From assembly GCF_009193215.1 (NCBI RefSeq), contig NZ_VYVA01000001.1, positions 248,001 to 312,000 of the forward strand: a stretch of 64,000 nt of DNA. Reading direction: 5' to 3'. Every line of letters starts with the position of its first letter. Position 1 is the stretch's first letter. The position numbers and the translations under genes are program-made. The notes under the pieces are model-generated. The model worked only from the letters and a program-made list of their open reading frames with translations, was not told the origin of the DNA and ran no database searches. Source of the stretch: Flavicella marina (GTDB taxonomy: Bacteria; Bacteroidota; Bacteroidia; Flavobacteriales; Flavobacteriaceae). Of this stretch, positions 44,229 to 53,476 are shown one piece after another.

Positions 44229-45551
44229 TTATTTGTAAACTTCTTTTACAAAAGCATCGTAAGTAACTTCTTTTTCTTTGAACGTAATGTTCTCTTTATA
44301 GAAGTCTAATAATTTTTTACTTACCAATTGATCTTGCAAACGTTTTGCTTCGTCTTGATTGCTCAATACTCTGTTTGCAATATCTTCTAATTCTTTATCT
44401 TCTGGACTCATGTTTCCGTATTGAGCCATTTGAGCTTTGATGAAACCTTTAGCATATTCTTTCAACTCTTCGTAATCTAATTTGATATCGTTAGCCGACA
44501 TGATTTTACTTTCAATCAATTGGTAACGTAAACCTTTTTCAGATTTTTCAAATTCTTCAGCAGCTTGCTCTTCAGAAATTGGATTCTCTCCAGCAGTAGC
44601 TAACCATTTTTTCAAGAAATCAGCAGGTAAATCAAATTTTGTATTTGCTACTAAATATTCAGTAACACTATTTAATAATTGTTGCTCTGATTGTTGCTTG
44701 AATTGATTTTCAGCATCTTCTTTAATTTTACCTCTCAATTCTTCTACTGTAGAAACATTTCCTTCTCCGAATAATTTATCGAACAATTCTTGATCCAAAT
44801 CAGCCAATTCAGTTTCTGTAATTTCTTCAACAGTAAATGTAACAGGAATTTCTAAACCTTGAATTTCATCATGAGATAATCCAAGAGCTCCCATTAATTT
44901 ATGATCATCTTCGAATAAATTCTTTGTCTTTAACTCTAAAACATCACCTACTTTAGCTCCAACGAATTTTTTAAGATTTAATTTTCCTTTGATATCAGAA
45001 ACAGCAATCGTAGATTTTTTTTCGATTTCTTTTTCTGCATTTACAAAAGTACCAGTTACACTAGAAGTTTCTGCTGCCGCATCAACTGGGTTGATTTTTC
45101 CAAAACGAGTTTGTAAATTCTCAACTTCTTTATCGATTAAGCTTTCTTCAGCAACAATATTGTATTGAGTGATTTTTTTCTTAGCACTTAAATCAACATC
45201 AAACTGAGGAGCTAAACCTAATTCAAACTCAAAAGAAAAATCTTCTGCATCCCAATCAAAAGCTTCGTTTACTTTAGGTAATGGATTCCCTAAAATATCT
45301 AATTTTTCTTCTGTTAAATAGTTGTTCAAAGATTCTTGCAACATTTTGTTGATCTCGTCAATCATTACTGACTTTCCATATTGCTTCTTCACCATCCCCA
45401 TAGGAACATGTCCTTTTCTAAAACCAGGAATATCCGCTTTTTTACGGTAATCTTGTAAAATAGTTTCTACTTTGTCTTTGTAATCTGCAGCTGTAATATC
45501 AACTTTTACAACAGCATTTAACGAGTCTATACTCTCTTTTGTAATATTCAT
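44229..45551 (-). CDS. tig: Trigger factor
   Basis: A 440-residue ribosome-bound chaperone. I place the start at the ATG at 45549-45551 (MNITKESIDSLN), since a canonical promoter lies at 45590-45620 and its start site would fall downstream of an upstream in-frame codon at 45620. The N-terminal ribosome-binding domain includes GFRKGHVPMGMVKKQYGKSV, with the G-F-R-K-G-x-P signature. The central PPIase-like region is poorly conserved, as in Bacteroidota forms. The C-terminal helical arms cover about residues 255-440. It stands alone, not next to clpP. Confidence 0.93.
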   Translation of the reverse strand: MNITKESIDSLNAVVKVDITAADYKDKVETILQDYRKKADIPGFRKGHVPMGMVKKQYGKSVMIDEINKMLQESLNNYLTEEKLDILGNPLPKVNEAFDWDAEDFSFEFELGLAPQFDVDLSAKKKITQYNIVAEESLIDKEVENLQTRFGKINPVDAAAETSSVTGTFVNAEKEIEKKSTIAVSDIKGKLNLKKFVGAKVGDVLELKTKNLFEDDHKLMGALGLSHDEIQGLEIPVTFTVEEITETELADLDQELFDKLFGEGNVSTVEELRGKIKEDAENQFKQQSEQQLLNSVTEYLVANTKFDLPADFLKKWLATAGENPISEEQAAEEFEKSEKGLRYQLIESKIMSANDIKLDYEELKEYAKGFIKAQMAQYGNMSPEDKELEDIANRVLSNQDEAKRLQDQLVSKKLLDFYKENITFKEKEVTYDAFVKEVYK

Positions 45552-45589
45552 CTTAATTCTTTGACGTTTAAATTCCTTAAAATTGGGTG

Positions 45590-45620
45590 CAAAAATAATA
45601 CTTTTTTGCGAACTGAACAA
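45590..45620 (-). promoter_or_regulatory. Canonical promoter of tig
   Basis: TTG (minus 45620-45618), 20-base spacer, TATTTTTG (minus 45597-45590). It fixes the downstream start of tig at 45551. Confidence 0.7.
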
Positions 45621-45623
45621 CCT

Positions 45624-45992
45624 TTAACTTATTCTATTTCTTGGAGTTTGGTCGTCTTCAAGCAGTACAGAAAAAAGGACAGCTCGTACTCCCCAAAGCA
45701 GCAAGCTAAACAATAGTGCCGAGAAGAATCCCGAAACCACAAATCCATCTACCATATTACTCGCCATCAACACAATACCCGCGTTGATTACAAAAATAAA
45801 CAAGCCCATACTTAAAATGGTTGCAGGTAATGTCAGCAAAACTAATATAGGTCGTAAAAAAGTATTCAATAACGCCAAAACTGCAGCGACCCATACAGCA
45901 GAAGTGTAGTTTGTTACGGTAATTGACGGCATTAATTTTGAAATAATTAGCACAGCAACCGCTGTAACTAATATTTTGATCAGTGTTTTCAT
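45624..45992 (-). CDS. Phage-holin-family-IV-like small membrane protein
   Basis: A 122-residue protein with four membrane helices: residues about 4-22 (LIKILVTAVAVLIISKLMPS), 33-49 (WVAAVLALLNTFLRPIL), 53-75 and 90-110. It belongs to a widespread family called phage holin family or DUF1469/PF04020-like by name only (the TLPATILSMGLFIFVINAGI stretch is typical). Such genes are chromosomal, and there is no phage context here. Function unknown. A canonical promoter lies 44 bases upstream. Confidence 0.82.
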   Translation of the reverse strand: MKTLIKILVTAVAVLIISKLMPSITVTNYTSAVWVAAVLALLNTFLRPILVLLTLPATILSMGLFIFVINAGIVLMASNMVDGFVVSGFFSALLFSLLLWGVRAVLFSVLLEDDQTPRNRIS

Positions 45993-46035
45993 ATTTTATG
46001 TTTTATATTGTTAACCTGCTAAAACAGTACCAAAA

Positions 46036-46065
46036 CAAATTTACTGACAAAACATCACTAATCAA
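46036..46065 (-). promoter_or_regulatory. Canonical promoter of the holin-like gene
   Basis: TTG (minus 46065-46063), 19-base spacer, TAAATTTG (minus 46043-46036). Confidence 0.65.
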
Positions 46066-46098
46066 CTCAAAATCACTGCACTTTTGTCTTATTTGTTC

Positions 46099-46866
46099 TT
46101 AGTTTTGAAGAAAATGCTTCATCTCAGCTAGAAATTCTACCGGATTTTCAGCATGCAACCAATGTCCGGCATTCGATATTGTTTTTATATCAGAATTTGA
46201 AAAATGAGCTTGAATTAATCCCGTATCATCATCAGAAATATACCCTGAATTTTCTCCTTTCAAAAACAATGTTGGACCATTGTATTCGGTAAAAGAAGGC
46301 AACGGTTCTCCAATTTCATGATTGTTCTCTGTTAAGCTCTCCAAATTGAATCGAAATGCCAAAGTTTCTTTGGTTTCTCTGTATACATTTTTTAACAAAA
46401 ACTGACGCACTCCTTCCTCATCAATATATTCTTTTAGCACATCATCTACTTGAGTTCGTAACGTGATTTTTGAAAAATCGACAGCATTCAAGGCTTCCAA
46501 AATTTGATGATGATGTGGAGGATAATTTTTAGGAGCTATATCTGCAATGATCAATTTCTCTACTTTTTCTGGATAATTTACAGCAAACAGCATTGCGGTT
46601 TTACCCCCCATTGAATGACCGAGAATTATTGCTTTTTCAAGACTATGAAACTCCATATAATGCAACAAATCTTCTACCAACAACTCATAATCAAAATCAT
46701 CGGAATGAAAACTTCGCCCATGATTTCTTTGGTCAATCATATGCACTTGAAAATCCTCTGCCAATTTATTAGCTTGTGATTTCCAATTGTCTCCCATACC
46801 AAAATAACCATGTAATATCAACAAAGGTTTTCCTTCTCCTTGAATTTTTGAGTGTAAAACATCCAT
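46099..46866 (-). CDS. Alpha/beta hydrolase (YbfF-like esterase)
   Basis: A 255-residue hydrolase. The oxyanion region is LLILHGYFGMGDNWKSQ, the nucleophile Ser lies in ILGHSMGGKTAM (GHSMGG), and the catalytic His in NAGHWLHAENPVEF near the C terminus. An acidic residue of the triad is probably in the LKGENSGYISDDD region. The sequence looks like the YbfF/acyl-CoA esterase group, with HSDDFDYELLVEDLLHYME after the first strands. Physiological substrate unknown. pdxJ starts on the same strand 9 bases away (upstream in transcription), so the two are in one operon, with the hydrolase downstream. Confidence 0.92.
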   Translation of the reverse strand: MDVLHSKIQGEGKPLLILHGYFGMGDNWKSQANKLAEDFQVHMIDQRNHGRSFHSDDFDYELLVEDLLHYMEFHSLEKAIILGHSMGGKTAMLFAVNYPEKVEKLIIADIAPKNYPPHHHQILEALNAVDFSKITLRTQVDDVLKEYIDEEGVRQFLLKNVYRETKETLAFRFNLESLTENNHEIGEPLPSFTEYNGPTLFLKGENSGYISDDDTGLIQAHFSNSDIKTISNAGHWLHAENPVEFLAEMKHFLQN

Positions 46867-46875
46867 ATTAGAAAC

Positions 46876-47592
46876 TTAAGCTTTCATTTTATTTTTATAC
46901 ATATTCACTACATTCTGTAGTCCTAAATACAAAGACTCAGAGATCAATGCGTGACCTATCGACACCTCTGCCAAATGTGGAATATTTTTTGCAAAAAATG
47001 CAATATTCTCTAAACTTAAATCGTGACCTGCGTTTACTCCCAGACCTAACTCATGTGCCAACTGAGCCGCAGCCGCAAACTCTTTGATTACTTCTGAATT
47101 TCCTTTTGCATATTCCACTGCAAAACTCTCAGTGTACAACTCAATTCTATCAGCACCCGTTTCTGCAGCTCCCTTTACCATCTCTTGAAACGGATCTACA
47201 AAAATTGATGTTCTTATTCCTGCTTCTTTAAACTCTGCTATAGTTTTTTTTAAAAAATCTTGATTAGCAATGGTATCCCACCCTGCATCAGACGTAATAT
47301 TGTCGTCACCATCAGGAACCAAAGTTACCTGTGTTGGTTTTATTTCAAGAACTAATTCTTTAAATTTTGGAATCGGATTTCCTTCGATATTATATTCAGT
47401 GGTTACAATTTCTTTTAGATCATATGCATCTTGATAACGAATATGTCTTTCATCAGGTCTCGGGTGAATCGTGATTCCTTCTGCTCCAAACCCTTCAATA
47501 TCTGCTGCAACCTTCAATAAATCAGGTGTATTACCTCCTCTTGAATTACGTAAAGTTGCTATTTTATTAATATTAACGCTTAATTTCGTCAT
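46876..47592 (-). CDS. pdxJ: Pyridoxine 5'-phosphate synthase
   Basis: A 238-residue TIM-barrel enzyme that condenses 1-deoxyxylulose-5-phosphate with 3-amino-1-hydroxyacetone-1-phosphate to form pyridoxine phosphate. Family residues: LSVNINKIATLRNSRGGNTP at the N terminus, GITIHPRPDERHI, TLVPDGDDNITSDAGW, TSIFVDPFQEMVKGA, RIELYTE, NAGHDLSLENI and EVSIGHALISESL. The barrel lacks nothing obvious. It is the first gene of a two-gene unit with the esterase. Confidence 0.97.
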   Translation of the reverse strand: MTKLSVNINKIATLRNSRGGNTPDLLKVAADIEGFGAEGITIHPRPDERHIRYQDAYDLKEIVTTEYNIEGNPIPKFKELVLEIKPTQVTLVPDGDDNITSDAGWDTIANQDFLKKTIAEFKEAGIRTSIFVDPFQEMVKGAAETGADRIELYTESFAVEYAKGNSEVIKEFAAAAQLAHELGLGVNAGHDLSLENIAFFAKNIPHLAEVSIGHALISESLYLGLQNVVNMYKNKMKA

Positions 47593-47641
47593 CTGTTCTT
47601 TCTAATCTAATTGATATATTTCTCTTGCTATTTAAAAAAGG

Positions 47642-47649
47642 CAAAAGTA
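47642..47649 (-). promoter_or_regulatory. -7 element TACTTTTG for pdxJ
   Basis: Exact consensus on the minus strand, about 50 bases upstream of the pdxJ ATG. It lies back to back with the element at 47671. Confidence 0.5.
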
Positions 47650-47670
47650 CATCATTTAGATGAAATTTTG

Positions 47671-47678
47671 TTAATTTG
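47671..47678 (+). promoter_or_regulatory. Near-consensus -7 element TTAATTTG for the envelope cluster
   Basis: One mismatch to TAnnTTTG. It overlaps an in-frame TTG at 47676, so the start of the CBS gene at 47697 is preferred. Confidence 0.4.
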
Positions 47679-47696
47679 CAGTTTTTAGAATACGCC

Positions 47697-48356
47697 ATGA
47701 ATTTAGAGGACTATATCTCAACAGATCTACCATCAATTTACATTGAAGATTCAATCGATGCTGCTCGACAAAAAACACTGAATCAAAACGCTAGTCATTT
47801 TCCTATTATCGAAAACGGCAAACTTTATGGTTCTATTGCAGAAAGTGATCTGAATACTTTTGAAGACAAATCAAAAAAAATAGCAGACTACAAATACACA
47901 TTCGAACTATTTTTTGCAACGGATGAAGATTCTTTATTAGATGTTCTTACCTTATTCTCACTGCATGAAACCAACATCTTACCAGTACTAAACAAAGACA
48001 AAAAGTATGTTGGCTTTTACGACCTTACCGATGTATTATCTTTATATGCCGAAACTCCTTTTCTCAAAGAAGAAGGTGCTGTGCTCGTTTTAGAAAAAGA
48101 CAACAATTCGTATTCTACCAGTGAAGTAACTCAGATTTCTGAAACAAATAATGCCAAGGTTTTTGGATTTTTCATTTCTAAAAAAACAGAAAAGACCACT
48201 CAAATTACACTAAAAATCAAAACAGACAACATCAACGAAATCATACAATCGTATAGGAGATTCGAATACAATATTATCTCAAATCATGAAGATGATTCTT
48301 ACTTAGAAGATTTGAAAAACAGGTCTAATTATTTACAAAAATATTTAAGCATTTAA
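47697..48356 (+). CDS. CBS-domain protein
   Basis: A 219-residue cytoplasmic protein with two CBS motifs: residues about 5-60 (DAARQKTLNQNASHFPIIEN, then GKLYGSIAESDL) and about 75-120 (LLDVLTLFSLHETNILPVLN, then KDKKYVGFYDLTDVL). The C-terminal 90 residues are ACT-like (GAVLVLEKDNNSYSTSEVTQ). CBS pairs bind adenine nucleotides. It opens the cluster CBS-nadK-DUF6089-uppS-bamA-ompH, a gene order seen in flavobacteria to my knowledge. I choose the ATG at 47697. The upstream codons overlap the promoter element. nadK starts 27 bases after its stop. Confidence 0.88.
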   Translation: MNLEDYISTDLPSIYIEDSIDAARQKTLNQNASHFPIIENGKLYGSIAESDLNTFEDKSKKIADYKYTFELFFATDEDSLLDVLTLFSLHETNILPVLNKDKKYVGFYDLTDVLSLYAETPFLKEEGAVLVLEKDNNSYSTSEVTQISETNNAKVFGFFISKKTEKTTQITLKIKTDNINEIIQSYRRFEYNIISNHEDDSYLEDLKNRSNYLQKYLSI

Positions 48357-48383
48357 TTGTTGCAAAACAAACCACCGCATAGC

Positions 48384-49280
48384 ATGAAAAAAGCAGCCAT
48401 TTTTGGACAAGCATATAAAAACACTGACCGAGAATATTTCGAAGTTCTTATTGAGAATTTAGTGAAATTCAATGTTGAGATTTTCATAGAAAAAGAGTTT
48501 GTCTCGATCTTAGCAGACTTAGGAGTAGAAAATCTTAACTACCCTACTTTTTCACAAAACAGCGACCTTGACAGTTCCTTTGATTTGATGTTTACTCTCG
48601 GTGGAGACGGTACAATTCTAAACGCAGCTACCATATTAAAAGACTTAAGAATTCCGATTTTAGGGATCAACACAGGTAGACTAGGTTTTTTAGCGACTGT
48701 GCAACGCAAAGAAATTGAAAATACGATTCAGTCACTAATAAACAATGAGTTTACCATTCAAGAAAGAGCACTTCTTCAAGTAGAATCTAACGATCCGAAC
48801 ATTGATTTTAAAGGTGTTAATTTTGCATTGAACGAGATCACAATTGCTCGAAAAAACTCAACTTCTATGATCGGTGTTGAGGCATACTTGAACGACGAAT
48901 ACCTCACAACTTATTGGTCAGACGGACTAGTTGTTGCAACTCCAACCGGCTCTACAGGATATTCTTTAAGCTGTCATGGACCTATCATCATGCCAGAATC
49001 TAATAACTTCGTTCTAACACCTATTGCGCCGCACAATCTTAGCGCTAGACCACTAGTTATACCAGACAAAACTAAAATAAAACTTAAAATAATTGGTAGA
49101 GAGAAAGAATTCTTTTTATCGTTAGATTCCAGAGTATCAACTGTTCCTTTTGAAATAGAACTTACACTTACAAAAGCGTCATTCCCAATACGAATTATTC
49201 AGCTGAACCAACAGACTTTCATCAGTACGCTTCGAGAAAAATTATTCTGGGGAGAAGACAAAAGAAACTACACAAATTAA
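48384..49280 (+). CDS. nadK: NAD kinase
   Basis: A 298-residue cytoplasmic kinase phosphorylating NAD to NADP. The GGDGT motif in FTLGGDGTILNAATI, the LGINTGRLGFLA stretch, the NE/D motif ALNEITIARKNS, and the WSDGLVVATPTGSTGYSLSC segment are complete; the C terminus has IAPHNLSARPLV. The start at 48384 (MKKAAIFGQ) is used since the 9 upstream codons begin with TTG and lack similarity. Length is normal (about 290-300). It sits second in the cluster. Confidence 0.96.
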   Translation: MKKAAIFGQAYKNTDREYFEVLIENLVKFNVEIFIEKEFVSILADLGVENLNYPTFSQNSDLDSSFDLMFTLGGDGTILNAATILKDLRIPILGINTGRLGFLATVQRKEIENTIQSLINNEFTIQERALLQVESNDPNIDFKGVNFALNEITIARKNSTSMIGVEAYLNDEYLTTYWSDGLVVATPTGSTGYSLSCHGPIIMPESNNFVLTPIAPHNLSARPLVIPDKTKIKLKIIGREKEFFLSLDSRVSTVPFEIELTLTKASFPIRIIQLNQQTFISTLREKLFWGEDKRNYTN

Positions 49281-49373
49281 TCAGTAACTTCTCTTAACAG
49301 ACCACAATAAAGCTCAGAAATAATAGTTAATAAAAAGAACAATCATAAAGTTCAATAAAGCAAATTGAAATAA

Positions 49374-49381
49374 CTATATTT
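49374..49381 (+). promoter_or_regulatory. -7 element TATATTTG ahead of the DUF6089 gene
   Basis: Exact consensus 17 bases before the ATG at 49399; an internal promoter of the envelope cluster. No TTG at -33. Confidence 0.5.
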
Positions 49382-49398
49382 GCACGCTATTTTTAATC

Positions 49399-50097
49399 AT
49401 GAGAAAAACGATTTTATTTTTAGTATTCATCTGGTTTGCAAACCTTTCGGTTGCACAACTTCATGAAGTGGGAATTTCTGTAGGAGGAAGCAACTACGTA
49501 GGAGACATTGGTCCAACAACTGTAATTAGACCGAATGCACCTGCATACGGACTGATCTACAAATACAACAGAAATCCTAGAATTTCTTATCGAGCATCAT
49601 TGACTTCGATGAAAATGATTGCGCACAATTCTGAATCTCAAAATGAAATTCGCCAACAATTTGATGTTGGTTTCAATAAAACAATCACAGAGTTTACCGG
49701 TGGAATTGATTTTAATTTTTTAAACTACGAAATTTCGCATTGGAAAAGAGCGCGTTCCGTGTATCTTATTTTAGAATTAGCCATTTTCCATTTCAAAAAA
49801 GCAGTAGGCACAGCAGAAGATTACACCTACAAATCTCAAATTTCAACAGCATTACCTTTTGGAGTCGGTTACAAAACTCAAATTTCAGACAGACTTGTAT
49901 TGGGACTTGAAGCAAGAATCCGCTTTACCTTCACAGATGACATCGACGACGGACAATTTTATAAAGACGGAGTCTTAAAAGATCATCCAGAAAACGCTAA
50001 ATTTAACGACCCTAGCACAAACGATTGGTACTCGTTTGCTGGACTAACACTAACTTATACTTTTGGGAGACCCTTAAGCTATACAACAAGAAGATAA
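49399..50097 (+). CDS. DUF6089-type outer-membrane beta-barrel protein
   Basis: A 232-residue protein with a Sec signal (MRKTILFLVFIWFANLSVAQ, cleavage after VAQ). The mature part is a small barrel: GISVGGSNYVGDIGPTTVIR, YGLIYKYNRNPRISYRASL, ITEFTGGIDFNFLNYEI, FGVGYKTQISDRLVLGLEAR, and the last strand SFAGLTLTYTFGRPL. This matches the DUF6089 family that precedes uppS-bamA in flavobacteria. Function unknown. uppS starts 4 bases after its stop, so the two are co-transcribed. Confidence 0.88.
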   Translation: MRKTILFLVFIWFANLSVAQLHEVGISVGGSNYVGDIGPTTVIRPNAPAYGLIYKYNRNPRISYRASLTSMKMIAHNSESQNEIRQQFDVGFNKTITEFTGGIDFNFLNYEISHWKRARSVYLILELAIFHFKKAVGTAEDYTYKSQISTALPFGVGYKTQISDRLVLGLEARIRFTFTDDIDDGQFYKDGVLKDHPENAKFNDPSTNDWYSFAGLTLTYTFGRPLSYTTRR

Positions 50098-50101
50098 AAA
50101 C

Positions 50102-50854
50102 ATGAATTACCTTGAACAAATAAACCCCAACAACATTCCACAACATGTAGCAATCATCATGGATGGTAATGGCCGATGGGCTAAAAAACAAGGTATGAAC
50201 CGAATTTTCGGACATAGAAATGCGCTTACATCAATTAGAGAATCTGTTGCCGCAGCTTCAGACATAGGAACAAAAGCCATAACCTTATATGCTTTTTCTA
50301 CAGAAAACTGGAACAGACCTAAATTAGAAGTTGACGCGTTAATGAGTTTATTGATCAACTCTTTAAAAAAAGAATTACCTGGTTTCCAAGAAAACAATAT
50401 CAAAATTAATGCGATAGGTTGTTTAGAAAGTTTGCCAACAAAAGCTCAAAAAACATTAGCCGATGTAATTGAAGCTACAAAAAACAACACGACACTTACC
50501 CTTACCTTTGCTCTTAGCTATGGTTCGAGAGAGGAAATTGTAAATGCCGTAAAAAATATTTCAAAAAAAATTGTTAATAATGAACTTTCAGTCGAAGAAA
50601 TTGACGAAAAAATTATTAATAATCATTTATATACAGTTTCTTTGCCAGAGGTCGACCTAGTTATTCGTTCTAGTGGTGAACAAAGGATTAGTAATTTTTT
50701 ACTTTGGCAAATCGCATATGCTGAATTTCACTTCACGAAAGTACTATGGCCCGACTTCAGAAAAAACGATTTTTATAAGGCAGTTGTAGAGTATCAAAAT
50801 CGTGAACGCCGCTTTGGAAAGACAAGCGAACAAATTGAAGACCTAAATGAATAG
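50102..50854 (+). CDS. uppS: Isoprenyl transferase (undecaprenyl diphosphate synthase)
   Basis: A 250-residue cis-prenyltransferase that makes the lipid carrier for peptidoglycan and other glycans. Motifs: HVAIIMDGNGRWAKKQGMNR, with the catalytic Asp; IFGHRNALTSIRESV; ITLYAFSTENWNRP; and the C-terminal DLVIRSSGEQRISNFLLWQ with AYAEFHFTKVLWPDF. Small departures from the E. coli sequence in the helix after GHR (N-A instead of A-G) are probably neutral. The stop overlaps bamA by 8 bases, so the two are translationally coupled. Confidence 0.97.
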   Translation: MNYLEQINPNNIPQHVAIIMDGNGRWAKKQGMNRIFGHRNALTSIRESVAAASDIGTKAITLYAFSTENWNRPKLEVDALMSLLINSLKKELPGFQENNIKINAIGCLESLPTKAQKTLADVIEATKNNTTLTLTFALSYGSREEIVNAVKNISKKIVNNELSVEEIDEKIINNHLYTVSLPEVDLVIRSSGEQRISNFLLWQIAYAEFHFTKVLWPDFRKNDFYKAVVEYQNRERRFGKTSEQIEDLNE

Positions 50855-53435
50855 CATAAAAATAGTAACTCTTTTTTTGAGTTTGGTGCTTTGTATAAAC
50901 CTAACCAACGCTCAAGAAACAGACTCTTCTGCGCCCGCATCTTCCGTACCATTTGAGAGCGGAAAAAAATACACTTTGGGTGACATTAGTGTTGTAGGTG
51001 CTCAACAATTTAGTGAGCAGTCTGTAAAAGTATACTCTGGCCTAAAGCCCGGTCAAGAAATTAAAATTCCAGGGGACAAATTATCTAGTGCAATTAAAAA
51101 ATTGTATGGTACGAAACGATTTAGTTCGGTTGAAGTTTTTATTTCAAAAATTGATGGAAACACTGCCTATCTAGAATTCAAAGTTCAAGAACTACCTCAA
51201 ATTAGTAGTATTACCATTACAGGTATCAAAAAATCAAAAGCAAAAGACCTTCGTGAAGAAGCAGACATCAACAAAGGTGACATGCTTACAGACAACCTGA
51301 TGGTCACAACTAAAAACTACGCAAAGAAAAAATTTACCGACAAAGGATACTTAAAAACTAAAGTTTCTCTACACACAAAAAGAGACACCACTGAAGGTAA
51401 CGCCATGGACCTATTAATCCGTGTTGACAGAGGTAAGAAAATCAAAATTAAAGAAATAACATTTGATGGAAATAAAGACATCAGTGATGCTCAACTAAGA
51501 AGCTTTTTAAAAGACACTAAAAGAAAGTTTTGGGGTAGATTCTGGAAAACTTCTAAATACGTAAAAGAAAAATACAAAGCCGATTTACAGAACTTGCTAG
51601 ATGAGTACAGTGAATTAGGATATCGAGATGCACGTATTATTTCTGATAGCATCGTTTGGAATGAAGATGGAAAAACCATCAATTTAGAAATCAAATTAGA
51701 AGAAGGAAAACGTTACTATTTTGGTGATATAAGTTTCTTAGGAAACAGCAACTATACAACAGAGCAATTACAACGTTTTTTACGTATTGAAAAAGGTGAT
51801 GTTTACGACTCAAAGCTTTTAGAAGAACGTGTAAAAGGTGATGGATCTCCAGATTCAGAAGACATCTCTTCTCTATATCAAAACAGCGGATACTTATTCT
51901 CTCAAGTAAATGCTGTAGAAACGAAAGTCGAAAATAATGAAATCTCAGTTGAAGTAAGAATTCATGAAGACGATCCTGCTACCATCAGAAAAGTTTCTGT
52001 AAAAGGAAACGAGGTTACCAATGATTTTGTCATTTATAGAGAATTAAGAACCAAACCCGGTGACCTTTATAGTAAAGAAAATATCATCCGTTCTATTCGT
52101 GAAATTTCTCAACTTGGATTCTTTGATCCTGAAAACGTAACACCTGACTTAAAACCAAATTACGCAGATAAAACTGTAGATATTGAGTACTCGGTTGTTA
52201 AAAAAGGATCAAGTCAAATCGAACTGCAAGGTGGTTATGGAGGTGGATCATTTATTGGAACACTCGGGCTGTCATTCAACAACTTCTCTATCCGAAATTT
52301 ATTCAACGGAAAAGAATACAAACCGCTTCCAATGGGAGATGGGCAAGCTTTAGCGTTGCGTCTACAAGTAAGTAGGTATTATAGCACAAGTAGCTTTTCG
52401 TTCACGGAACCTTGGTTAGGTGGTAAGAAACCAAAGTCATTTTCATTCTCGATTTACAACTCTCGACAATATCAAGTAGATTTCACATCGAACAATGTTG
52501 ATAAAAGTAGACGTTTGAACATCTTTGGTGTAACTGTTGGATTAGGGCAAAGATTGACATGGCCTGATGATTACTTTACATTAAGCCAAGCTATTAGCTT
52601 TAAACAATACGACATCAACCAATACAATATCGGTTTGTTGAATTTTGAAGATGGAACAGGTGTCTCTAACAACCTATCGTATAGTATTACTTTAGGTAGA
52701 AATTCATCAGGACCAAGTAGAATATTCCCTACAACTGGATCTGACTTTAGCATCTCAGCAAAATTTACACTACCACACTCACTATTTAGTAAAACTGATT
52801 TTGCCTCATTAGAAGAAAACCCTGACTATCAAGAACCAGCGTATGGACCTAATGGTGAATATTTAGGAATGGTACCTGTACAAGGTAGAATCAACGAAGC
52901 GAAGTTTAAATGGTTAGAATACTACAAACTTGGATTCAAATCAAAATGGTACACCAAATTAATTGGTAAGTCTGTTTTAATGACACAAATTGAATTTGGA
53001 TACCTTGGGTATTATAATGAAGACTTAAGAGACATACCATTCGAAAGATATTTTGTTGGTGGTGATGGACTGCAACAAAACCAATTTGATGGTCGTGAAA
53101 TTGTTGGGCTTAGAGGATATGAAAACTCAAGTTTGTCTGGAATTAACGGAGGGACCATTTATAATAAATTCACCTTAGAAGCGAGGTATCCTATTACACT
53201 GAAACCTTCTGCTTCTATTTATGTGCTTGGATTTGTTGAGACAGGTAACTCGTATCAAAATTTCCAAACCTTTAATCCATTTGATGTGCGTAGAGCTGCA
53301 GGTGTTGGGGTTAGAATTTTTATGCCTGCCTTTGGATTGTTAGGTATTGATTTTGCAAACGGATTCGATCCTATACCGGGACGTATTCAACCATCAGGAT
53401 GGCAAACGCATTTTATTATTGGTCAACAATTCTAA
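50847..53435 (+). CDS. bamA: Outer-membrane protein assembly factor BamA
   Basis: An 862-residue outer-membrane protein. Signal peptide (MNSIKIVTLFLSLVLCINLT, cleavage near NAQE). Five POTRA domains span roughly residues 40-440 (repeats like ISSITITGIKKSK, IKIKEITFDGNKDIS, YFGDISFLGNSNYTTEQLQR, TIRKVSVKGNEVTNDF). The 16-strand barrel follows to the end, with the strand pattern GGYGGGSFIGTLGLSFNNFS, the loop-6 type VGLRGYENS, and the final FANGFDPI and GWQTHFIIGQQF, which ends in an aromatic residue. It inserts other barrels. Length fits Bacteroidota BamA. Confidence 0.96.
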   Translation: MNSIKIVTLFLSLVLCINLTNAQETDSSAPASSVPFESGKKYTLGDISVVGAQQFSEQSVKVYSGLKPGQEIKIPGDKLSSAIKKLYGTKRFSSVEVFISKIDGNTAYLEFKVQELPQISSITITGIKKSKAKDLREEADINKGDMLTDNLMVTTKNYAKKKFTDKGYLKTKVSLHTKRDTTEGNAMDLLIRVDRGKKIKIKEITFDGNKDISDAQLRSFLKDTKRKFWGRFWKTSKYVKEKYKADLQNLLDEYSELGYRDARIISDSIVWNEDGKTINLEIKLEEGKRYYFGDISFLGNSNYTTEQLQRFLRIEKGDVYDSKLLEERVKGDGSPDSEDISSLYQNSGYLFSQVNAVETKVENNEISVEVRIHEDDPATIRKVSVKGNEVTNDFVIYRELRTKPGDLYSKENIIRSIREISQLGFFDPENVTPDLKPNYADKTVDIEYSVVKKGSSQIELQGGYGGGSFIGTLGLSFNNFSIRNLFNGKEYKPLPMGDGQALALRLQVSRYYSTSSFSFTEPWLGGKKPKSFSFSIYNSRQYQVDFTSNNVDKSRRLNIFGVTVGLGQRLTWPDDYFTLSQAISFKQYDINQYNIGLLNFEDGTGVSNNLSYSITLGRNSSGPSRIFPTTGSDFSISAKFTLPHSLFSKTDFASLEENPDYQEPAYGPNGEYLGMVPVQGRINEAKFKWLEYYKLGFKSKWYTKLIGKSVLMTQIEFGYLGYYNEDLRDIPFERYFVGGDGLQQNQFDGREIVGLRGYENSSLSGINGGTIYNKFTLEARYPITLKPSASIYVLGFVETGNSYQNFQTFNPFDVRRAAGVGVRIFMPAFGLLGIDFANGFDPIPGRIQPSGWQTHFIIGQQF

Positions 53436-53448
53436 TTTATTATATTTG
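53419..53448 (+). promoter_or_regulatory. Canonical promoter ahead of the first ompH gene
   Basis: TTG (53419-53421), 19-base spacer, TATATTTG (53441-53448). The -33 part lies inside the 3' end of bamA, and the element gives separate expression of the two chaperones. Confidence 0.65.
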
Positions 53449-53476
53449 TTCGCAACACAAGAGTTTATCGTAAAAA

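Noticed and set aside
45624-45992. Prophage remnant suggested by the holin-like gene
   Set aside because: The family is chromosomal in many bacteria and no other phage gene, integrase or attachment site is visible nearby.
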